The notes under the pieces: generated by a model | Seen by the model: the letters and a program-made list of their open reading frames with translations, nothing else | The model's database searches: none | Told to the model about the DNA's origin: nothing | Part shown: piece after piece, positions 23,390 through 34,760 of the stretch | Position numbering within the stretch: position 1 is the first letter of the stretch | Layout of the letters: each line of letters opens with the position of its first letter | Source of the DNA: Isoetes taiwanensis | Lineage: Eukaryota; Streptophyta; Lycopodiopsida; Isoetales; Isoetaceae | Assembly: GCA_021234155.1 (NCBI GenBank) | Contig: JAJEKV010000100.1 | Span: 3,076,116-3,140,115, forward strand | Direction of reading: 5' to 3' | Length of the DNA: 64,000 nt | Made by a program: the position numbers and the translations under genes

Positions 23390-23619
23390 TGCCCCCGTGC
23401 GAATCGAAGCTATAAGTTTGCGCTTCTTCATGGGTAGCTGGGTGTACAAGTACTGGTGTGGGCCTCTTGTGAGCCTAGGATTGACTTGCTGCTGATAGTG
23501 TGCCAGCTTAACATGTGTCAGAGCCTCTGCATCCCAGAGCTTGCGAAGGAAAGTAGCATCAAGGTATACTTTAAGTGCCTCGCGATCCTTCTTTGTCCTG
23601 ACCTGGACGCATCTGTTTG

Positions 23620-24040
23620 CACTACAAAAAAATTGCCCTGTTACGACGTCTATTACGACGTCCAGACGTCGTTTGAACGTCGATGAACGACGCCAAAAAA
23701 TCGATGAACGACGCCTATAACGGCGATACGCGCGTGCGTTTTTTACAGCCAGCCCGCGTCGCTATCTGGCAATCGCAGCGGCATCGTCTTAAAGCCCCGG
23801 CGTGGCGTCGTTCAACGATACATGCGTACCGCGTGGCTTTACGCCACCCCGCCGGGCTGCGGCGATGGCGTCGGCGGGGTTTGGCGGCGTGGCGATACGT
23901 GTTTGGCGTCGTTTAATGGCGTTACGTTACCGCATGGCGACCACCGGGCCCGGCGGCAATGGCGGCGTTACCCGGCGCGCCGTTCTTGGCGTGGCGACCA
24001 CGTAAAAAACGTCGTTTAACGACGTTGCTTACGTGTATTA
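23620..24040 (+). mobile_element. CACTA-type transposon terminus with CpG-rich subterminal repeats
   Basis: Starts CACTACAAAAAAATTGCC, the form of En/Spm-type (CACTA) ends. The next ~400 bp are packed with short motifs in both orientations (ACGACG, CGTCGTT, GGCGTGGCG, GACGTC), as expected of subterminal transposase-binding repeats. It closes with a palindrome at 23999-24035 (CACGTAA...CGTCGTTTAACGACG...TTACGTG). No transposase gene and no clear partner end are in the window, so this is one end of a large, truncated or non-autonomous element. Confidence 0.62.
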
Positions 24041-24439
24041 AAATTTTTTTTAATTTTTAATTTTTAATTTTTTTTTATTTAAATTGAAAAAAATAATAGT
24101 AATACATTTATTATGAATGAAGTTAATACATTTAATTTAAAGCCTATAAAATGAATTTAACCAATAAAGAAATATAAGATTTTAACGTCATTAAATGATG
24201 TCGCTTAAATATATTAAAAAAATACAAAAATAAATGAAGCCCCAATTTTTTTAGATAAATACATTAATCAATAAATTAAGCTAAATACATTAATCAATAC
24301 ATTAAGCATATTGAAAATTAAATGCTTACCTGGTACAAGGTGGCAAAGTTGTTTTGCACAAACAACGCATTTGTTAGGAGTGTACATGCAAAACAATAAA
24401 TTCAATGATTAGTAAAATATTAGTATAAATAAACAACTT
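24041..24439. other. AT-rich tract
   Basis: Low-complexity A/T sequence. An echo of the palindrome above (AACGTCATTAAATGATGTCG) is at about 24183. No gene seen. Confidence 0.5.
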
Positions 24440-24607
24440 AAAGGAAAAAAAAATATGGAAAATCAATGGGGGAGGGGTGGCCCCATACAAAAGGACCGGC
24501 TCAACCAAGGCCCGAAACAAATGTGACTGGTAACCCCAAGCATACAACTCTGGCTTGTGGCTATTGTTCTGCATGGCATATAGTGCAGATGTCGACTCTG
24601 CGACCAT
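24440..24607 (-). pseudogene. LINE reverse transcriptase fragment (post-palm segment)
   Basis: Minus-strand residues SALYAMQNNSHKPELYAWGYQSHLFRALVEPVLLYGATP fit the conserved segment after the RT palm in a LINE group typified by ALxxLQNRCxxL...LFxALVxPVLLYGCEVWG. Only this ~50-residue piece is present. The Cys of the usual YGCEVWG is lost and the frame then degrades into A/T. It may belong to the same family as the pieces at 36.25 and 60.33 kb. Confidence 0.55.
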
Positions 24608-24622
24608 TTATCAGAAAAAATT

Positions 24623-24865
24623 CTAGATTTGATCTTGCGGCATTGAGTGCTTAGGTAGCTTTACCTTTTTCTCTTCTTCAACCACCGTATCATATTTCTG
24701 TAGAAAAAAATAGAAATACTTTGGCCTTTCTCCATTGCCTACAAACTGCAAGTCTACAACCTTGTTTGACCATGTCCTCTGGATTATTCGAACATCTTGT
24801 TTCTCATATATGCCATTGCAAACTAGGATATACCATGTATCCTCTTCCGAGTTTAGAGCATACAC
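24623..24865 (-). other. Unrecognised coding-like segment
   Basis: An 80-residue frame (MYALNSEEDTWYILVCNG... to ...EEEKKVKLPK) has a natural-looking composition with aromatic and charged residues. A second such segment (NVWETLQESRWARIQAKEL) lies on the same strand at about 25040-25180. They could be exons of one decayed gene. I do not recognise the family. Confidence 0.25.
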
Positions 24866-25455
24866 AACTTCAAAAGATTGCTTTCTCTCCCTCTTTGTGT
24901 TTATTTTATTTAGCCAAGTTACATAAAATCCTAGATTTGAACCACATAGAGCTATCTTGTATTGGACCTCTTTTTCTCTTTTTATTTTTCGTTTTCATTC
25001 TTTATAAGTCTGTTGAGCTTATTTGTTGCAAGTTGACATAGTCATGTTTCTTGTTCGAATGACATGTTTTTATGAGTTCTTTTGCTTGAATCCTTGCCCA
25101 TCTTGATTCTTGTAAAGTCTCCCATACATTTCTTTTGATTAATCGTTTTAACATTGGATCGGGGGAAATTGTAATTTTTTTTTGTCGCTTCTCCGGGTGC
25201 ATGTTCTTCTTTTTGTATAAGCCACATTGTACAAAAGAACAAAAGATTGTCAATATGTAGCAAAATAACAGGGGGTTACTTTTAGATTTTTATACGTTTT
25301 TTCACATGGTTTTTCTATGATTTCATTGTTGTATTCGTTGAGGTGTACTAAATAGTATTTCTAGAGTGCACCCTTTATGGGCCGTTGATTTTCGTTGGTT
25401 GGAACAATCCAAGGGTTGTTGTCTTTCTCTGCATGTGTTTGTGCATGAACACTGT

Positions 25456-25620
25456 GCATGTGTATGCATGTGCATGTGCACATGCATGTGCATGTGTGTG
25501 CATGTGCATGTTCATGTGCATGTGCATGTATATGCATGTGCATGTGTATTGTGCATGTGCAAGTGTAAGTGCATGTGCATGTGTGCATGTGTGTGCATGT
25601 GTGCATATGCATGTGTACTT
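25456..25620 (+). repeat. GTGCAT-type minisatellite
   Basis: About 165 bp of alternating TGCATG/TGTGCA units (GCATGTGCATGTGCACATGC and variants). Alternating purine-pyrimidine, so prone to Z-DNA and slippage. The Cys-Met and His-Met repeat frames here are not genes. Confidence 0.92.
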
Positions 25621-25629
25621 GCCCTCTTG

Positions 25630-27450
25630 GATTCTTATTGCCGGAGTACCATGAGATGGATTTTTTGCTCACACTTACAAAGGTATTTGTTTTTTAATGT
25701 TTCTTCAGTTAGCATAATGTTTTTTTTTACAAGGTATTGGTTTCCTGATTCTACAATGTAGTGCTGCAAAACCCCCTTTTGTTTCCTTCCTAAGATTTGC
25801 TGCAGATTCAAGTTTAGACCCTCTGTTTGCTTCCAACTCTTGGATATTCCTGGCTGTCGGATTGTTCATAGCAACCAGCCTTTAGCTTCAATCAACAAAC
25901 GGATTCTTATGCACACAACAGGCGGATTATTCCACGCCCTTTTCCATGTCACGCAGATCAGTCAAACAGTGGCCACAAGAATGCATTTATATTGTAGGTT
26001 TGGAACTTTAATCGAACCATAAGGTGAATCATGCATTACCTTTAAGCTAGAGATGGAGCATCCAAAATCATATGGATTGATAAACAATGGTGTCATTGTG
26101 AAAGAGAAATAGTTGTAGCGGAAGTACAATATGTAGCATAATAACATGGGGTTTTCTTTGTGTTGCAAACTTTATGACTTTTAGAATAATGGGATCAATC
26201 TGCTCTATCTTTATGGTAACTTTTACTTATGTTCTATTTGTTTTATTGTGATCAAATTCAAAAGCTACAGGTGATGAAAGCCTCAAATAAATTCTAGTTT
26301 TTTTCTGGTTTGAATTCTAAATTTTTTGTCACACCGAGGGGGGGGGTTGACGTCCCTAAGGCCCCGAATGGGCCAAATTTTTTTTTTTGCAACACATACC
26401 ATTAATATATAACATATAAAAATTAAATCCCCCAACACATAACAACCAACACATAACAACCATTGACATTAACAACCAACACATAACTACCATTGACATT
26501 AATTAACACAACCATTGGGTCCAACGCATTTAAATTAAAATCCCCCTTAAACCCCCTTTGGTTTGGGTGCATATTCACACGGGGGTGACGTAGGGCAACG
26601 AGAGCTGTTGGATAGGCATATTCACCCCTTATTCCTTAATCTATACCGTACGTAAAGTTCCTCGTTTGTGGGGTTCAGGAACCTAACTCGCGCTTATAGG
26701 TGTATGTTGGCCTGAGAATGACAAAAATTAGTTTAAGCTCATGCCAGCCCACCATCAATTTAAGACTTTATTGCTATTCTGGAGTATGGTTAAATACCAA
26801 CAATTATAAATACACTCATTAAGCATGCACACTATCATTGGTTTCCATATCATTGGTCTCCATTTGCACAGTTTTCAACACAATCATTATGCACCAATAA
26901 TATGTAAGAAGCATATATTGAATAGGCATTGTCAGGCACCCATTTGCTAGGGACGTATGCCTTGCGTTCTTGAGCATATCCTATGACGTTTAATGTTTTA
27001 TCAAAAGTTTGGTCATTCATCATAAATGCATTAATCTATACAATCAATGGATCACAAATTCAACTATTAAAATGTTGCATTATCTTGATAAGGATATAAC
27101 AAAATCCATCTTGAGACATGTCTCTACAATATCGCCTTAATTGTGTATGACTTCTACTTTGATCTGTCTATGAATTTTCTTAGATATGTAGAAAAAACTT
27201 TAACAAAAGAGCAAAAGATACTTTAACAAAAGAGAGAAAAATACTAAACACAACCATGTAATATGTTGGAACCACATAGATCAGAAGGAGGCTATATAGA
27301 GTCTATGACCAAAATTGCTCTGGCAGATCCATGGAAGATCTAATTTTGATACAACTCCATAGGATCGGGGTCTAATTACAAACACACACCCTTAGCTATA
27401 CGCAACAACACCAGGCACACATTTACTAGCATCTTCTAGCTACCGACCTT
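25630..27450. other. Spacer, mostly AT-rich
   Basis: No gene recognised. There is a G-run followed by a T-run at 26336-26392, and near 26420-26500 a short local repeat of ACCAACACATAACAACCATTG. Confidence 0.5.
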
Positions 27451-27457
27451 TTTTTTT

Positions 27458-28480
27458 TCACGTCTGAACTGCATATCTATACAAAGTTGGAGACGCTTTG
27501 TACTTTTTTTCGTGTTTTACGTATACAACTTCAGACCCGCCCTTGCTCCTGCTTCCCTGCAATGCCATGTGTTGAGACCTTAAACTCTTGAATGCAACCT
27601 TGAAAATGAGGAAGCAAGCAACGTCTAAGGGCTGCAATTTATGTGAGGTATGTGCAGGCAATAGGGCAAAATGAGTTCCGTGTCGAGCAACACTAAATGG
27701 ACCTTCAATGGAAACGAAGATTGAAAATGGACGAGCCAGGATTTGAAGAACTCAGTGGTCATCCAAGCATTTGCTTGCACTGCCTAGATGGCACCTGCTT
27801 CACACCTCAAAATGTAATCTTAGAGTAATCTCTTACCCTTAAAAAAGAAAAATATTAGGAACCCTCCACCCCTCTGCGTTTATGCAAACGAATATTATTT
27901 ATCCATTTTCGACTGTTCACAATGACCTCACTAACATTTCTTGCCCCTTTCCACGGCATAACCTTCAACCCGCGATCTTTGTAGCATAATCCCCGTCTCG
28001 TCTGCATTCCAAATTCTGGCTATAGGGAATTTAAACTCTGCATATATTATCTTTAGTCCCAAATAAAACATGTCTAAGTTCCTTTGATTTTAATAGACAG
28101 CTTGAACCCTTCTCAGTATTTCTGCACTCCTAAGTGATATATTTGGATGTCTCTTCTTGGAGAGTTTCCAACATTTATTCTCCAGGATCCAAGATGATGT
28201 GCTAATCCCTTCACTAGAGCAAATTTTGGTTGCTTTCTACTTTACGGCTCCCAGGGTCACTCCCATGCCCAAGGAAGTGCTTCCAGCTATTCCAAAACCA
28301 GATTATGTGGATGTCCGTACTACTTATGGGTTGTTCTCCCATCATGCCAATCTTTGATTGAGGTCTCTAGAATGCCAGATCCTCTGGAATTTCCCTAACC
28401 GAAATGCCATCGTCTTCTATCTCATCAAGAACAGCTTCCATTTGCTCCATCGTCCATTACCCTTTTTTAGCAAGGGGGCT
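27458..28480 (-). pseudogene. pogo/jerky-type (DDE_1, CENP-B-like) transposase relic
   Basis: Minus-strand pieces appear in the family order. WTMEQMEAVLDEIEDDGISV (about 28400-28470) resembles the pipsqueak-type helix-turn-helix. RHPNISLRSAEILRRVQAVY (about 28090-28150) resembles the CENP-B DNA-binding repeat. RIWNADETGI (about 27990-28025) is the first catalytic-Asp motif. LLPAHTSHKLQPLDVACFLIFKVAFK (about 27585-27660) is the block after the second Asp. The second Asp itself reads ARHGTH instead of DGHxTH, and stop codons and frame changes lie between pieces, so it is inactive. These enzymes move short-TIR elements that insert at TA. I did not identify the TIRs. Confidence 0.72.
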
Positions 28481-28699
28481 GCTCATGGCTGGAGCACAAG
28501 GTATTGTCCTTCTCTCGCACAAGGAGTCGTTGAAAATTTACCATTCCCACCAGAAACCCATGACATTGTAGCATCATAGCTTATTGCTAGAGAAAAGCAA
28601 TGGCAGAAGACCATTGATAGGGGGATATGAGCATCCACTTTAACAGATCTTAAGAATATTATACGATGGAGCGACAAGGAATCAATTTGAATTGCGCTT

Positions 28700-29688
28700 A
28701 TTTGAATTTAAACTATCCATTTAAAACATTCGAACAGAATTAACGGGGCCATTGATGCAAAAAGGAGCTCGGTATCACTGACGGATCTATGCAACATTCT
28801 CAAGGCAGTATGTGGCTCAAATGGATACGTTGCCCTAGACCTATGACTCAACATCGGCTGTTAAGTCCTCTGTGCGGGGAAGTGAACCCCTCATTACATC
28901 GCCTGCATGTCAGTAGTTACATGCATAGTGTCTCGCGTGAGGATTCACACAGAATTGTTAACCGGAGATCTGTCGAGGCTAAGGGGTTTTGAACATGGAT
29001 GTGGGGTATATAGTTCGTCGACGCCAAATGGAAACGCAGGGGTGGCAATCCCCCTCCCCCCCAAATTCCTTTATTTAAAGTCAGGTCTTGCATTTCATTG
29101 TATAAGCATGGTGGAAGTCATTTTGACCTAATTTTCAGATCTAATGGGTGCCAAACTCGAGCTAGAATGAGCACATGACTATATTGCAATTAACATGGCA
29201 CTTCATAATCTAGGACATAAGTATTCTTTAGCTGTAAAAGAGTTGCAATACATAGAATTGTAAGAGATAGTAGCGTAGCATGACAACATAAACAGAGAAA
29301 ATAGAAACCATCTTCCAGATTTCCAAGTGATAAGTTTGCCATTCAAGCAACAAAAAAGATGGGCTTAGGCTGCGTTCCCATAGAGTTTTTGGACCTGCAT
29401 GACCTTGGGGTTTCCAAGTTTGCTTGCATTCTTGGCAATAGTCACCGGGAGGATGCAGCTTCACTCCTGTCAAGAGAAGGCAAGATTGTAGCCTGATGAC
29501 TGGTTGTTCTCGATAAGGCCTGCAACATTTCAAACCAAAGCTAGAGATTTTAGAATAGTCTCCATGATTCTGGACACTAGGGTTAACGCCCTTGACATCG
29601 CAAGCTAGTTTCGACGGGAACAAAGCAAAGCCTTAGACTTGATCTAAAGGTTTCGTGCCCTCCATGGAAATGTGGCCTTATCATTTAC
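28700..29688. other. Spacer without identified gene
   Basis: A minus-strand frame of 131 codons (29228-29623) has several Cys residues (KCC, DYCQEC), but I do not recognise it and would not call it a gene. Confidence 0.4.
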
Positions 29689-30028
29689 AAGTTCCAAAAT
29701 GCTAGGCTTCAGTATTCTTTTACAAGAAAAATCTTAATTAGAGTCATTATGAAAAACTTAATTAGAGTCACTTTTTTACCTAATTTTCAAGAATTCATTC
29801 ATTGGCGCCAAACTCGAGTCCGTTTCAGCTACAACAACATCGACTTCTAGCCTCATGCAAAACCGTGTTGAGCATCAGCGGCTTATAGCTCATCCATGGT
29901 GGTTCCATGTAGACACACTTCTCTTTTCCATGGTGATTCTCTTTTCTTTTTACTTGGCAGAATGGCTCATACCAATTCCTGCCATAATCGTTTTTGGGGA
30001 TGGAACTCTTGATGTTGGAGTCAACACA
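29689..30028 (+). pseudogene. GDSL esterase/lipase exon 1, extra copy with upstream region
   Basis: Near-identical to 30566-30900, from the upstream segment CTAGGCTTCAGTATTC through the start codon at 29855 to the codons for DVGVNT. After base 30028 it diverges into an A/T-rich block and stops. Codes for a hydrophobic signal-peptide region and the IPAIIVFGDGTLDVG block, in which the catalytic Ser of the GDS motif is Gly. The spacer 30029-30565 begins and ends with related CGTTTTT-containing sequence and may be an insertion. Confidence 0.75.
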
Positions 30029-31099
30029 CGTTTTTTATTTTTAAAGTACTTCTATAAAAATCCTCACGTTTTTTAAAGGATTTTTATGATTTGGTATGGC
30101 CAAAAAATAAAAATAAAAAAATTGCACATTCTTTGCACTGCTTTATTGGACATATTTGCTACTGTTAAAATGCACATTTTGCTACAAGTTATAAGGCGTA
30201 GCATGCCAACAAGTAAATCAGAAGCTTATGCTACTATTAGAAACTATTAAGTTCAAGTACAAAGATATCATAGTTGTTTTGCCATGCAACTCTTAAGAAA
30301 GTTAAAAAAAAAAACATTATTATAGAGGTTAAAAAATATAAGAATTTCATATATAAAGATAAATATGTTCAAGAATATCTTATACTTGGATTAAAAAAAT
30401 CACAGTCTAAGGATTTTTAAGGATTTTTAAAGATTTTGAAGATTTAACGTATTTTATATGAAATACGTTTTTAAAGATTTTTTTTCAAAAATTTTAAAAA
30501 CCTTCAAAAAATCTTAAAAAACGTTTTTCAAACGTACGGATTTTGACATACTTAACAACATTGGGCAAGTTCCAATATGCTAGGCTTCAGTATTCTTTTA
30601 CAAGAATAATCTTAATTAGAGTCATAGAAAACTTAATTAGAGTCATTTTTTTAAATTTTCAAGAATTCATTCATTGGCGCCAAACTCGAGTCTGTTTCAG
30701 CTACAACAATATCGACTTCTAGCCTCATGCAAAACCGTTTTGAGCATCAGCGGCTTATAGCTCATCCATGGTGGTTCCATGTAGACACGCTTCTCTTTTC
30801 CATGGTGATTCTCTTTTCTTTTTACTTGGCAGAATGGCTCATACCTATTCCTGCCATAATCATTTTTGGGGATGGAATTCTCGATGTTGGAGTCAACACA
30901 TTCCTTCCAACACCTGCCAGATCAAATTTCTCTCCGTATAGGAGAGATTATGGGGAGGATTATTGGAGAGGTTATGAGTATGCTATTGGCAGATTTTCGA
31001 ATCGTAAAATCCTGACAATCTTATAGATACAATTCAGGATCCTATTCAGGGTATTAAAGAGTGGCTAAAATTCGCCAAATGGCTAAAGATAATAAAGGT

Positions 31100-31785
31100 A
31101 ATTTTTAAGAAATAAAATAATTTAGCTATTCCCAAAGCGGAAAAGTTTTGGACGTCCAAGGTTTAGCCAGGATTGGCTATAGCATAGCATGTTGAATCGC
31201 CTTTTTTGAAGCTGATTAGGTGCTTTGATGGATATTGAATTTGAATCTATATGTAGTTTATGAAGAATGTAATGTAGTGAGCATTTTAAGCTTTAAGTAA
31301 TGGTGATTTCTTCTTGCAATTGTTGATCCTAAAAGGCTCCGTGCACCAAGTTAGCCATTTGAATGCATTTGACCCCAACTTAAATATATGTATTCCCTCA
31401 AATGGTATTGTTTGTTCCTTATCAACTTTCTTATCATTTTGTAATAGAAGCATATTGAATCAGTTGCCATTCATGTGCTAATGAGTGCTCATAATTTGAA
31501 GTTAAATTGTTGCCCTTTAGGTACCAATCAAGAAAAATTTGCCAACAGAAGAATTTCATATCATATTAATTTTATAGTTTAAGCAAGTGGGAAGATAACT
31601 AAAGGGCTTTACTTTATCAAATTTAGCCAAAACAAATCTATAAACTTTTGTTTTTCTTAGGTTTAGGCAACTCTAATTTGGATAGGAAAACATTTAGGGT
31701 CCTTAAAATTCATCCTGATGCTATTTGCATGAAAACTTAATTCATTCTGACCGACTCATTTTCCTAAATTCACAGCTTCTTTTGT
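31100..31785 (+). repeat. Large inverted repeat, left arm
   Basis: Pairs with 33955-34760 in opposite orientation. Example landmarks: GGAAAAGTTTTGGACGTCCA (31150) against its complement near 34725, CATTTGACCCCAACTTAAATA (first 20 bases are shared) and CAATCAAGAAAAATTTGCCA. This arm lies in intron 1 of the GDSL pseudogene. Confidence 0.85.
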
Positions 31786-32479
31786 AAACCAACGCTCTCT
31801 ATTGCCTTATACTCATCCCAAAGCAAAAGGCTGAGCCATATTACATGGAATTGCTTTTGCATTCGCTTCCTCTGGATTTCTAAATGAAACTTGTGACTTT
31901 TTGGGTAAATTTGAGATTTCTATCTTCCATCTTCTCCTTAAGCTTGTAGCTAAATCTTATAAACTTTGATTCATAAAAGTATAGCCTCTCTACGAAAACA
32001 ATGGCAATGGTACAAAGCATACCAAGAGAACCTTATCGATATTGTGGACGCTGCCAAAGTTTCACGCATAAAATGCCTTGTTTCTTGTGGGTACGGGAGG
32101 TAATAACTACATGAAGAGTTATTATATTAGCAATGCAATGCATTATTCTGCGATCGAATTTCGAGATATTCTGATCCATTCATTTTTGAAGACTGTCGAG
32201 ATAAGATTTCTTGGACTACTTAAAATTATTTCTGAATTCAATTGCAAAAAAATTGTATGTACAAGAACTTTATGAGAGCGTTGCAAGAAAAATAGCAGTA
32301 ATTTCACTATCAGCCATTGGATGCATGCCATCAATGAATTACATATTATGGCAAAGGTAGTGAATGTGTAGATTATATTAATGAAGATGTTGAAACTATG
32401 AAAAGGAGGCTTATCAGCACTAGTAAGGATCTGAATATCATGTTGCTAAGGCTAAACTTAGCTTAATGATATATTCAAT

Positions 32480-33340
32480 AAAACTTGGAGTTATTCAAAT
32501 TTAATAGATAACACTTTAAGAACGTCATTATAAGAATCAATGTATTGTTTAATTCTTCTTGATTGTTATAATTTTTATATGCTTTAATTATATAAGTTTA
32601 TCTTTAAATTAAAACTATAATGGTTATCAAAGAATAAAATTGCCTTCCAAATTAATTTTCGCACTTGAATCTATTTAGAATTAGACATTTCAAGAATATA
32701 AAATTTTAAGTTTTAGTGATTTAACAAATCAAAAATTTAGCAATCTAGATAATTTCTAAATAAAATCTGATGGTTTGATTGACTTAAAACTATTATGGAA
32801 ATTTCACAATTTATAAACTTTTACATTTTTAAAAATACTTTAAGAAAAGTTTTAGGTTGAGTTTATTATTGATTAATTTTTTATCTATTTTATTTCATCA
32901 ATAATAAATTATTCAATAGTTATTTTTAAGAGATTAACTAATCATTTAATTAATTTCAATCTAAAATTTTCTTCATTAAATATTTTTAAAAAATAACATT
33001 TTAATCATACAGAGTTTATCTTAGATGAAAATTTAATTCTAAATAGAGTAAAGAGAAAATTAATTTAACAAGCAATTTTCTACTTTAGTAACTATTATAC
33101 TTTTGATCTAAAGATAAATTAAACAACTTACTAAAATCAATAAAGTTAAAAATACATATTATTTTATTATTGCATCATTGAAGTATATCTATTAGACTTG
33201 AATAAGTCCAAAATTTCTTAAAGATGTTATCTTATCTAGACTCATACCACAGACCACTAGATGCTTCATAAAATCATACAAAATATGGTGAGAAATTTGA
33301 GCTAATCTTATTGAATTGCTTAATTAGAGCTAATTTTTAT
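32480..33340. other. AT-rich intron-like sequence
   Basis: Very AT-rich, with no open frames of note. Position between GDSL exons 3 and 4 makes it the remnant of intron 3. Confidence 0.6.
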
Positions 33341-33954
33341 TTATTGGCAGGTTTTTCACAAGGATCAACGGGTTGTTGTGGATCTGGTCGCTTGAATCCG
33401 CCTTACTTTGCAACACATCCATACCATCGTGTCTTGATGCTTTCAAATATGTATATTGAGATGTGTATCATCTGACTGAAAGGATGAACATGATTGTGGC
33501 ATTTAGTATGGAGCATACATTAAAATCCATCTTGTTCACATTTCATCATATCTTGTCTTTTGATCTCTTAGTTGTCTGCATTATCTTTCTTGCCCTCTTT
33601 CTTATGGAACTTATATGAATTCATGAACAGAATCTCCTTTATCTTGTCCTCGCCTTGGATTTTTTCAAACATGTATACACATTCATACATGTGATTTTAT
33701 TAAAGTAACAATAAAAGATCAATCGCCCTCAAATACAATCCATGAGCTTATTGCAGGAATGGAAGGCATCTAAAACTACATGTATTTGCAAATTCTTGGT
33801 CCTGATAAGGTTTTCATCTATTTTTAAATTCTACTCTATGTACATGTGAGCAATTGGCGATAGCCAGATCTTGAATGGTGCATGTCTTATTAAATAATAT
33901 AGGCTCTTTGTGCAAATTTCCTACTTGTTCAGTCCAGTCTCCATTAGAGTTTCA

Positions 33955-34760
33955 ATTCTGAAAACATTTAGGAAAACCAGTGGGTAGTATGTGGGACCAT
34001 AATCTGCAAAGAGATGCTGATTAAGAATGCAATCTCTAGCATCTGCATTAGATGATGCTCTAAACTTTCAGGGTAAAATTTAAGGATTCTAAATGTTGTC
34101 CTATCTAAATTAAGATTGGCTAAACCTAAAAAGAACAAAAGTTCATAGATTTTTTTTGGCAAAATTTGATAAAATAAAGCTTTGTAGTTATCTTCCCACT
34201 TGGCTAAACTATAAAGTTAATATGATATGAAATTCTTCTCTTGGCAAATTTTTCTTGATTGGTACCTAAAGTGCAACTATTTAACTTCAAATTATGAGCA
34301 CTCATTAGCACATGAATGGCAACTGATTCAATATGCTTCTATTACAAAATGATAAGAAAGTTTATAAGGAACAAACAATACCATTTGAAGGAACACATAT
34401 ATTTAAGTTGGGGTCAAATGCATTCAAATGGCTAACTTGGTACATGGAGCCCTTAAGGATCAACAATTGCAAGAAGAAATCACTATTATTTAAAGCTTAA
34501 AATGCTCACTACATTACATTCTTCATAAACAACATATAGATTCAAATTCAATATCCATCAAAGCATGATTGAGGTAGCTAATGGGAATTCCTAAATGGAA
34601 GAGGTCCTTGAATAAATTTGGCATGGCTATTTAAATTGATCACGGTGCACCTAATCAACTTCAAAGAAGGTGATTCAACATGCTATGATGCAGCCAATCC
34701 TGGCTAAATCTTGGACATCCAAAACTTTTCCCCTTTTGCTTATTTCTTAAAAAATGCAAT
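33955..34760 (-). repeat. Large inverted repeat, right arm
   Basis: Reverse complement of 31100-31785 with point changes and small indels. It lies beyond the last GDSL exon, so exons 2-4 sit in a ~2.2-kb loop between the arms. A transcript through the locus could fold into a long hairpin. Confidence 0.85.

Larger units (their letters stand above)
30727..33540 (+). pseudogene. GDSL esterase/lipase pseudogene, four exon remnants
   Basis: Exon 1 (30727-31020): signal-peptide-like start, PAIIIFGDGILDVGVNT (family: FGDSxxDxGNN), then ARSNFSPY and GRFSN. Exon 2 (about 31951-32200): RKQWQWYKAYQENLIDIV, then in another frame ALFLVGTGGNNYMKSYYISN (block III, GTGxNDY). Exon 3 (about 32266-32470): LYESVARKIAVISLSAIGCMPS (family LYxLGARKxxVxxLPPIGCxP) and ECVDYINED. 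Exon 4 (33351 to about 33540), after a clean TTGGCAG acceptor: STGCCGSGRLNP, then CLDAFKYVY with DVYHLTERMN holding the catalytic Asp-His. The nucleophile Ser is Gly, and there are frameshifts and stops, so it is dead. Intact family members are secreted ester hydrolases of about 350 residues. Confidence 0.82.

Noticed and set aside
25456-25620. CRISPR-like or other spaced repeat array
   Set aside because: It is a simple continuous minisatellite without unique spacers, and the window is eukaryotic. No CRISPR array is present anywhere.
25361-25761. Cys/Met- and His-rich frames that could look like metal-binding proteins
   Set aside because: They come from the GTGCAT minisatellite; both strands give equally long frames, which is a sign of repeat composition.
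31100-34760. Pack-MULE with long terminal inverted repeats carrying GDSL exons
   Set aside because: GDSL exon 1 lies outside the left arm in the right position and orientation, and I see no 9-11-bp duplication, so the arms look like a local inverted duplication.
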